NCBI GenBank assembly: GCA_937890005.1 | Contig: CALBZA010000043.1 | Span: forward strand, 1 to 64,000 | From: an uncultured Verrucomicrobia subdivision 3 bacterium | Lineage (GTDB): Bacteria; Verrucomicrobiota; Verrucomicrobiia; Limisphaerales; DASXHY01 | Length of the DNA: 64,000 nt | Direction of reading: 5' to 3' | Made by a program: the position numbers and the translations under genes | Shown here: positions 58,423 to 64,000 of the stretch, one piece after another | Numbering within the stretch: the first letter of the stretch is position 1 | Layout of the letters: every line of letters begins with the position of its first letter | The notes under the pieces: model-generated | The model's database searches: none | Told to the model about the DNA's origin: nothing | Seen by the model: only the letters and a program-made list of their open reading frames with translations

Positions 58423-59748
58423 TCACCGGAACAGCATGTGCAGCGCAAACACAGCGGCCAGGATGTATCCCACAATTGTGACCTGACGCATCCGTCCTAT
58501 TCCCACCATCATCGCCACGTAAGCCAGAAACCCGATCGAAAGCCCTTCGCTGATGCTGAAACTCAGCGGCATCAGAATCATCGTGATAATCGCCGGGACT
58601 GCCATGGCGAAGTTGGTGAGATCGAGTTTCGCCACGCTTTGCATCATGAAAATTCCGACAATTACAAGCGCCGGAGCGGTTGCGATTCCCGGAATGGCGA
58701 GAAACAACGGGTGAAAGAACAGCGCCAGCAAAAAGCAGCCGGCCACCACCAGCGCGGTCAGCCCTGTGCGTCCACCTTCTTCCACACCGGCGGCGGACTC
58801 GACATAGCTCGTGACAGTTGACGTTCCCAGACACGAACCGACCATCGCCGCGCTGGCATCCGCAACCAGCACACGTCCCACTCGCGGCAGGTTTCCGTCC
58901 TTGTCGAGCAATCCCGCGCGCGACGAAACGCCGATCAACGTTCCCATGTTGTCGAAAACATCGACAAACAGGATCGCAAGAATGAGTGGAACGCACTTCG
59001 CCAGATTGGAAAACACGTAGGCGAAATCGAACTTCAGGAAAGTCGGAGCGAGCGAAGCTGGCATCGCGATCAAGGTTTCGGGCCGGGTTGCCAAAGTCTC
59101 GCCCGGTTCCTTGCCCGGAACGAACAGCGCAACCGCCGTTATGCCGAGAACCGTGAGGATGATCGCGCCATGAACACGGTGCCAGACGAGAATCGACGAC
59201 ACCACAATGCCACCGAGCACCAGCAGACACGACGGCGATGAAAGATCTCCGATGCGCACGAACGTCACGGGATCGCTGACGATAATTCCTCCGTTCTTCA
59301 AGCCGATGAACGCGATGAACAATCCGATGCCCGCGGAGATTGCCAGCTTCAGTTCCAACGGAATCGCTTCAATGATTTTCTGCCGGATGCCGCTGATCGA
59401 AAGAAACAGAAAGAGCAGTCCGCTCAGGAACGTCATCGCCAGTGCCGCCTGCCACGGCACCTTCATGCTGATGCAGATTGTGTAGGCGAAGAAGGCGTTC
59501 ATGCCCATGCCTGGAGCGAGTGCGATGGGATAGTTCGTCGCCAGCGCCATCACGGCGGTCATGATTGCGGAGGCCAGCGCGGTGGCGGTGATGATCGCGC
59601 CCTTGTCCATCCCGGACGCGGAAAGAATGCTCGGATTGACCGCAAGGATGTACGCCATTGCGGCGAACGTGGTGAAACCGGCGGTGATCTCCTGTTTGAC
59701 GGATGTTTTGTTGTCTGCCAGCCGGAAGATGCGTTCCAGAAATGCCAT
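58423..59748 (-). CDS. NCS2 family purine permease (AzgA/PbuG-like)
   Basis: 441 residues with about 12-14 membrane helices. N-terminal FTTFAAMAYILAVNPSILSA, PIALAPGMGMNAFFAYTIC and EAIPLELKLAISAGIGLFIAF, together with DVFDNMGTLIGVSSRAGLLD and STVTSYVESAAGVEEGGRTG, are diagnostic of the adenine/guanine/hypoxanthine proton symporters (AzgA, PbuG). It imports purine bases across the cytoplasmic membrane. Exact purine specificity cannot be read. No neighbouring purine gene. Confidence 0.93.
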   Translation of the reverse strand: MAFLERIFRLADNKTSVKQEITAGFTTFAAMAYILAVNPSILSASGMDKGAIITATALASAIMTAVMALATNYPIALAPGMGMNAFFAYTICISMKVPWQAALAMTFLSGLLFLFLSISGIRQKIIEAIPLELKLAISAGIGLFIAFIGLKNGGIIVSDPVTFVRIGDLSSPSCLLVLGGIVVSSILVWHRVHGAIILTVLGITAVALFVPGKEPGETLATRPETLIAMPASLAPTFLKFDFAYVFSNLAKCVPLILAILFVDVFDNMGTLIGVSSRAGLLDKDGNLPRVGRVLVADASAAMVGSCLGTSTVTSYVESAAGVEEGGRTGLTALVVAGCFLLALFFHPLFLAIPGIATAPALVIVGIFMMQSVAKLDLTNFAMAVPAIITMILMPLSFSISEGLSIGFLAYVAMMVGIGRMRQVTIVGYILAAVFALHMLFR

Positions 59749-59833
59749 GCGTGGCAGTTTCAGGATTCCCGGTTCGAGACAAAAGCAATTTCCTTGAACC
59801 TGCGGCGGCTTGTCCGCGGCAAATCAAAGTGTG

Positions 59834-60559
59834 TCACGCCTCCTTCGAAGCGATGCATTCCAGGTGCCGGCCATTCCAGAGCGGCGACTGGCAGACGTGT
59901 GATTTCACTTCAAAGTTTTGGAAGCGGCTCTTCTTCAGGACCTCCTCCAGCTGACGCCGGCTCATGCCATAAAACGGATGACGTTCCTGGCGTTCATCCA
60001 GCAATTGGCGGGTGCGGCGCGGAAGGACGGGGTAAATGAAATGTTTGATGTGCTGACGCGTGCGATACGAAAATGGAGTTCCCGCAAGGTCCACCGTGTT
60101 GAAGTAGAGCTTTCCACCCGGTCGCAGCCAGTTGTGAAATTTGTTGCATGCTTCCACGGTGACAGGACAGCCGTTTCCAAACATGCCGAGCGAATAAATG
60201 AAATCGAATGACTGCGGCGGGAAGTTGATGAGATAGAAGTTCGCGCACACGAGCCGGATTCTCTCGATGGCGATGCGCTCCTTTCGCACAGGATTTTCCG
60301 CCGCCCGAAGCATTTCATCGGTGATGTCGATCCCCACCAGTTCCTTCACGTTCGTCAGACAGTGAAAGTAGCGTCCGGTGCCGCATCCGACATCGAGCGC
60401 GGTGACGGGGTGGGGGAACGAATCGCAAAGTTTCCGTAACGTCGCGCTGATTCGTCTGTGGTTCTCTGTGTTGACCTCGGTTTCATCGTCGCGACGGTAG
60501 CGTGCGGTGACGTCCCGATATTCCGCGCGAATGGTTTCCTCAACAGCCTGGTAGTTCAT
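59834..60559 (-). CDS. SAM-dependent methyltransferase
   Basis: 241 residues from the ATG at 60559 (upstream frame to 60643 not conserved). Motif I VTALDVGCGTGRYFHCL, acidic strand-2 end LVGIDITDEMLRAAENP, then RLVCANFYLINFPPQSFDFI and LRPGGKLYFNTVDLAG. The class I fold is clear; a UbiE or methyltransferase-11-like enzyme of unknown substrate. C-terminal half (RRQLEEVLKKSRFQNFEVKS) is typical of small-molecule methyltransferases. Confidence 0.85.
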   Translation of the reverse strand: MNYQAVEETIRAEYRDVTARYRRDDETEVNTENHRRISATLRKLCDSFPHPVTALDVGCGTGRYFHCLTNVKELVGIDITDEMLRAAENPVRKERIAIERIRLVCANFYLINFPPQSFDFIYSLGMFGNGCPVTVEACNKFHNWLRPGGKLYFNTVDLAGTPFSYRTRQHIKHFIYPVLPRRTRQLLDERQERHPFYGMSRRQLEEVLKKSRFQNFEVKSHVCQSPLWNGRHLECIASKEA

Positions 60560-60704
60560 TGCTGGTGATTGGAGATACATGCAGCTGTGTCGGCGTGCCA
60601 TAGGGTGGACACCCGAGAGGTGGCGATCACTACGGTGTTTCACCCGTCGATGTTGAGGCGGACAACTGATTGTTGACTGAGGACATCCTCTTCAAAAAAG
60701 GTGG

Positions 60705-63587
60705 ATGAAAGCGAACCGCGCGAACCGCCGCCAACCATGTTGTCGATCACTTCTGTTCTTTCCCGCCCTGTTGCTTGTTCTTTTTACCCAACTCTCCGGA
60801 TCGGCAAGTGTGGTTGTTCCCGAAGGTGCTTCACTTGCGACGCCGGCTGTTGGTTCGCATCGTTTGAACATCCTCACACCAGCGCTGCTTGAGCTGGTTC
60901 GCATCAACAGCAAACAACCGAATCCCGCACCTGTGGACGGCTGGGACTGGGTAAACGGGGCGGCGGAATTCGTGCCGCCCGATCTTTCTGAGATTCGCGT
61001 GGTGGTGAACGGGGAGACAAATGTCCCGACGGGGTTCGGTTTCAAGCGACGACCGATTTACGCGCCGTTGGAAGGTTGGGATCTGCGCGTGGCGAATCAT
61101 CTTTATGTGCAGCTCAACTCACCTGTGCCCGACGATGCGTTGGTGCAAGTGATTCAAAGCGGTTCACTTTGGCCGACGAACATGAGCTTTTCGGCGACGG
61201 CGAATCCAACTCGTTTCAATCCGGCGATTCATGTGAATCAGGAAGGTTACCTTCCCGGATTTCCCAAGAAAGCGATGGTCGGCTACTACGCTGGAAATCT
61301 CGGGGAACTTTCGATTTCGAACCAGGCGTTCTCTCTCGTCGATGCACGAACCGGCGCAATCGTATTTCAGGGAACGCTCACACAACGCAATGACGTGGGA
61401 TTTCAAATCGAGCCGCTTCCGTATCAGAACGTCTGGGAGGCGGACTTCAGTTCATTCAACACGCCGGGACAATATCGGATCCTGATTCCCGGAATGGGCG
61501 CATCGTTTCCATTCTGGATCGGCGAACAGACGGCAATGCTGTTTGCACGCACGTATGCGCTTGGAATGTTTCATCAGCGGAGTGGATTCGATGTCGCGAT
61601 GCCGTTCACGCGATTCACGCACGCCGCGGATCATCTCGCGCCCTCGATTGTTCCAATCACGGACGAGGGACAGAATACGTTCACGTGGCGGACAGTGTCG
61701 AACTACGCCAGTGTGGTGAACTTCGACAATCCGCCACAAATCGCGCCGCTCCTCACGAATCCTGTCGCTCAGCTGTATCCGTTTGTGAATGCCGGACCGG
61801 TGGATGTTTCCGGCGGCCACTTCGAGGCGGCGAACTACAGCAAGCCGACCTGGAACGGAGCATCGCTTGTGCATGTGCTGATGTTTGCCGTGGATTCACT
61901 TCCCGGCGTTGCCGAGCTCGACAATCTGGGTATTCCAGAAAGCGGCGATGGCATCAGCGACGCATTGCAGGAGGCCAGGTGGGAAGCGGATTTTCTTTTG
62001 AAATGTCAGGACGCCGACGGCGGTTTCTACTACATGATTCATCCGGTTGAGCGGGAGTATGAATTCGATGTGCTTCCCGAAGACGGCGATCCGCAAATCA
62101 TCTGGCCGAAAAACACCGCCACGACCGCTGCGTGTGTGGCTGCGTTGCTGCAATGTGCTTCATCGCCCCGTTTTCAGGAGGCATATCCTCAGGCGGCGAG
62201 CAACTACATGGCGAAGGCGATGCTTGGCTGGCAGTTCCTGACCAACGCCATCGCGCAGCATGGAAAAGCTGGAGCGTATCAGCGAATCATGCATTTCGAC
62301 GATGCGTTCACGCATGATGACGATCTGGCCTGGGCGGCTTGCGAACTGTTTCTCGCGACCGGCGACGAACAATTTCACACGCTTCTGAAAACGTGGTGTC
62401 CCGATCCGGACGATCCTTCAACCATGCGCTGGGGCTGGTGGAAGATGTATGCGTCGTACGGAAACATGATTCGCAGTTACGCCGGCGCGGTACGGAGTGG
62501 ACGGCTGGAGATGGATCAGATCGATACGAATTATCTGGCGCGGTGTCTGAAGGCGATTGAGGACGGCGCAAATGACATGTTGCTCTGGTCGCAGGAGAAC
62601 GCTTATGGCGCGAGTTATCCCGAACCGAGCAAACGCATTGCAAAGGCCGGCTGGTTTTATTCCACGGAACAGGCTTTCGATCTTGTCGTCGCGCAGGAAT
62701 TCACGCCGAAACCGGAATATCTCGAAGCAATCATGGCGAATCTCAATTTCGAATCCGGCTGCAATCCAGTGAATGTGAGCTATCTCACCGGACTCGGTTG
62801 GAAGCGTCAGAACATTGTCGTCGATCAATATTCGGCGAACGATCGGAGAGCGCTTCCGAAGATGGGTGTGCCCATCGGAAACATTCAGGAAGGATTCGTT
62901 CCGACGTGGCTGTATGGAGGCGAACTTACCGACCTGACGTTTCCTCACGACTGGGAAGAAATCGCGCCCTACGCGTTGTACGATCGGTGGTCCGATTTCT
63001 GGAATGTGACCACTGAAGCTTCCACGGCGAACACGGTTCGAAGTTTTGCGGTTGCGCTGTGGCTTGCCGGGAAAACCTCTTTGACCAATCAGGCTTGGCA
63101 GTTCACGCCGGCAACGATTTCAGCTCCACAAACTCCAAAACCCTACGGACGGCCAGTCACCGTCAGTCTGGAGATTGCGGACACAAATCTGATCGGCGCG
63201 CGGATCACCTGGGAGGCGCAAGGACAGCAACCTTCCTTTGGTGGAACCGGTTTTACCTTCACGCCATTACCGCAGGAAGAACCGCAGTGGATTGAAGCGG
63301 AAGTGCAATGGCCGGATGGACGCAGGGCCTTTGCGGTGGGAACGATTCTCGTGAGCAGCAATGCGCCGCCGGAGATTTCAGCACTGGCTTCCATCGCCGA
63401 AGGAACTTTCTCCTTCGAACTCAGTGGCACGCCCAACAATGTTTACGTCATCCAGACTTCAACCAACCTGACCGATTGGACGAGCATCAGCACCAATCAG
63501 CTGTCTTCCGAGGGAGTTTTCGAGTTCGTGGACGCATCGACAGGCAGTTCGTCGCTGCGGTTTTATCGTGTGAAAAAGGCGGATTGA
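60705..63587 (+). CDS. Secreted glycoside hydrolase family 9 protein with altered catalytic motif
   Basis: 960 residues with a signal peptide (SLLFFPALLLVLFTQLSGSAS). An N-terminal cellulase Ig-like domain (about 172-270, INPAIHVNQEGYLPGFPKKA style) precedes the GH9 barrel (about 275-810). GH9 cellulases use the motif DAGD for catalysis; here that site reads GGHFEAANYSK, with Asp-to-Glu at 374 and Asp-to-Asn at 377. The candidate acid region FWNVTTEASTANTVRSFAV is retained. Other changes, HQRSGFDVAMPFTRFTHAAD, also depart from the usual HQRCG and TRFTHGACH. It may be a non-cellulolytic or non-catalytic paralogue. Extra C-terminal Ig-like domain and a FYRV tail. Confidence 0.82.
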   Translation: MKANRANRRQPCCRSLLFFPALLLVLFTQLSGSASVVVPEGASLATPAVGSHRLNILTPALLELVRINSKQPNPAPVDGWDWVNGAAEFVPPDLSEIRVVVNGETNVPTGFGFKRRPIYAPLEGWDLRVANHLYVQLNSPVPDDALVQVIQSGSLWPTNMSFSATANPTRFNPAIHVNQEGYLPGFPKKAMVGYYAGNLGELSISNQAFSLVDARTGAIVFQGTLTQRNDVGFQIEPLPYQNVWEADFSSFNTPGQYRILIPGMGASFPFWIGEQTAMLFARTYALGMFHQRSGFDVAMPFTRFTHAADHLAPSIVPITDEGQNTFTWRTVSNYASVVNFDNPPQIAPLLTNPVAQLYPFVNAGPVDVSGGHFEAANYSKPTWNGASLVHVLMFAVDSLPGVAELDNLGIPESGDGISDALQEARWEADFLLKCQDADGGFYYMIHPVEREYEFDVLPEDGDPQIIWPKNTATTAACVAALLQCASSPRFQEAYPQAASNYMAKAMLGWQFLTNAIAQHGKAGAYQRIMHFDDAFTHDDDLAWAACELFLATGDEQFHTLLKTWCPDPDDPSTMRWGWWKMYASYGNMIRSYAGAVRSGRLEMDQIDTNYLARCLKAIEDGANDMLLWSQENAYGASYPEPSKRIAKAGWFYSTEQAFDLVVAQEFTPKPEYLEAIMANLNFESGCNPVNVSYLTGLGWKRQNIVVDQYSANDRRALPKMGVPIGNIQEGFVPTWLYGGELTDLTFPHDWEEIAPYALYDRWSDFWNVTTEASTANTVRSFAVALWLAGKTSLTNQAWQFTPATISAPQTPKPYGRPVTVSLEIADTNLIGARITWEAQGQQPSFGGTGFTFTPLPQEEPQWIEAEVQWPDGRRAFAVGTILVSSNAPPEISALASIAEGTFSFELSGTPNNVYVIQTSTNLTDWTSISTNQLSSEGVFEFVDASTGSSSLRFYRVKKAD

Positions 63588-63705
63588 ACGACTGCGCGCG
63601 TTCATCGTTCGCTGTGATTTATGGGTGTTCCACCCCATTAGCGCGACAGATGGTTCGCTCCGAGTTTCCAGCCTGTCACATCAACTTTAAAAAATTATCT
63701 CGTTT

Positions 63706-64000
63706 ATGATCCTACGAATCGATCGACTCGCAACAGAACTTCCCCGGCCGAAAGCGCCGAACGCGAATGCCGCTGCCGCCGTGCAGGAGCTTCTCGGCGG
63801 CAAGTTCGGAGAAATGTCCACCTTGATGAACTACACGTATCAGTCGTTCAACTTCCGCGGCAAAAGCAAACTGCGGCCGTTCTACGACCTGATCGCAAAC
63901 ATTGCGGCGGAGGAGTATTCACATATCGAACTCGTCGCTGCGACCATCAATCTTCTCTGTTCCGGAACCACCAAACGCTCGGATCGACGGAAGGCGTCGG
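63706..64000 (+). CDS. Manganese catalase, N-terminal part (cut by the window edge)
   Basis: 98 codons visible, no stop before the end of the window. MILRIDRLATELPRPKAPNA leads into LLGGKFGEMSTLMNYTYQSF and LRPFYDLIANIAAEEYSHIE, LVAATINLL, the ferritin-like four-helix core of manganese catalase. The ligands Glu36, Glu70 and His73 are in place. It disproportionates hydrogen peroxide in the cytoplasm. The 118 bp upstream contain a small gggtg/caccc inverted repeat. Confidence 0.92.
   Translation, partial: MILRIDRLATELPRPKAPNANAAAAVQELLGGKFGEMSTLMNYTYQSFNFRGKSKLRPFYDLIANIAAEEYSHIELVAATINLLCSGTTKRSDRRKAS

Overview
The window looks like a chromosomal piece of a Verrucomicrobiota bacterium, probably of the Pedosphaera/Limisphaera type. 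Reasons: a Minf_1886-family gene (a Planctomycetes/Verrucomicrobia-restricted family), a prepilin-like protein with the H-x-DG C-terminus, a huge protein with autotransporter-associated beta-strand repeats, many secreted proteins ending in a verrucomicrobial FYRV/FFRV-type tail, several extracellular glycan-degrading enzymes, and intergenic mini-repeats of kinds common in that phylum. No rRNA, tRNA, CRISPR array, transposase or phage gene was seen. The taxonomic call is an inference.

Layout. 1-703 holds three copies of a ~272-280 bp structured repeat that runs off the left edge. 880-4409: a secreted GH29 fucosidase and a GH43-type hydrolase around a small membrane protein. 4639-10107: a cyclic-nucleotide-gated MscS channel, a DUF3142 protein and a large secreted protein with two LysM domains. 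10437-16202: a nitronate monooxygenase-like enzyme and a three-gene ABC-2 exporter operon whose last gene is a permease fused to a CPBP protease. 16248-23444 (minus): cobalamin-dependent methionine synthase preceded by two methyltransferases, a Minf_1886 protein and a tiny membrane protein. 23465-33413: central metabolism (trxB, a dapF-like gene, two-subunit fumarase, aconitase) with a PIG-L deacetylase and a ROK protein. 33502-47000: secreted and membrane proteins, glucokinase, and a giant PL11-type rhamnogalacturonan lyase. 46485-49768 (minus): proA, a putative ATP-grasp protein and marC, an overlapping operon. 49986-64000: a CPA2 antiporter, a gingipain-like secreted protein, a prepilin-like protein, an M23 peptidase, a tiny basic protein, HisJ, an NCS2 permease, a methyltransferase, a GH9-family protein and the start of a manganese catalase.

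The most unusual object is methionine synthase. It is 1646 residues, about 400 longer than usual, because a P-loop kinase domain resembling the zeta-toxin family sits in frame in the linker between the B12 cap and the B12 Rossmann domain. A 70-codon Arg/Glu-rich ORF with its own ribosome binding site overlaps the end of that insert in another frame, and its stop codon falls where methionine synthase homology resumes. This looks like a two-gene kinase plus small-partner cassette captured inside a housekeeping gene. Other notable points: a four-copy dispersed hairpin repeat, one copy of which appears to have removed the stop codon of the rhamnogalacturonan lyase gene so that it reads about 200 codons antisense through marC; a DapF-like protein with both catalytic cysteines replaced by serine; a GH9 protein with both aspartates of the catalytic DAGD motif changed; and two mutually exclusive hairpins just before the aconitase start codon.
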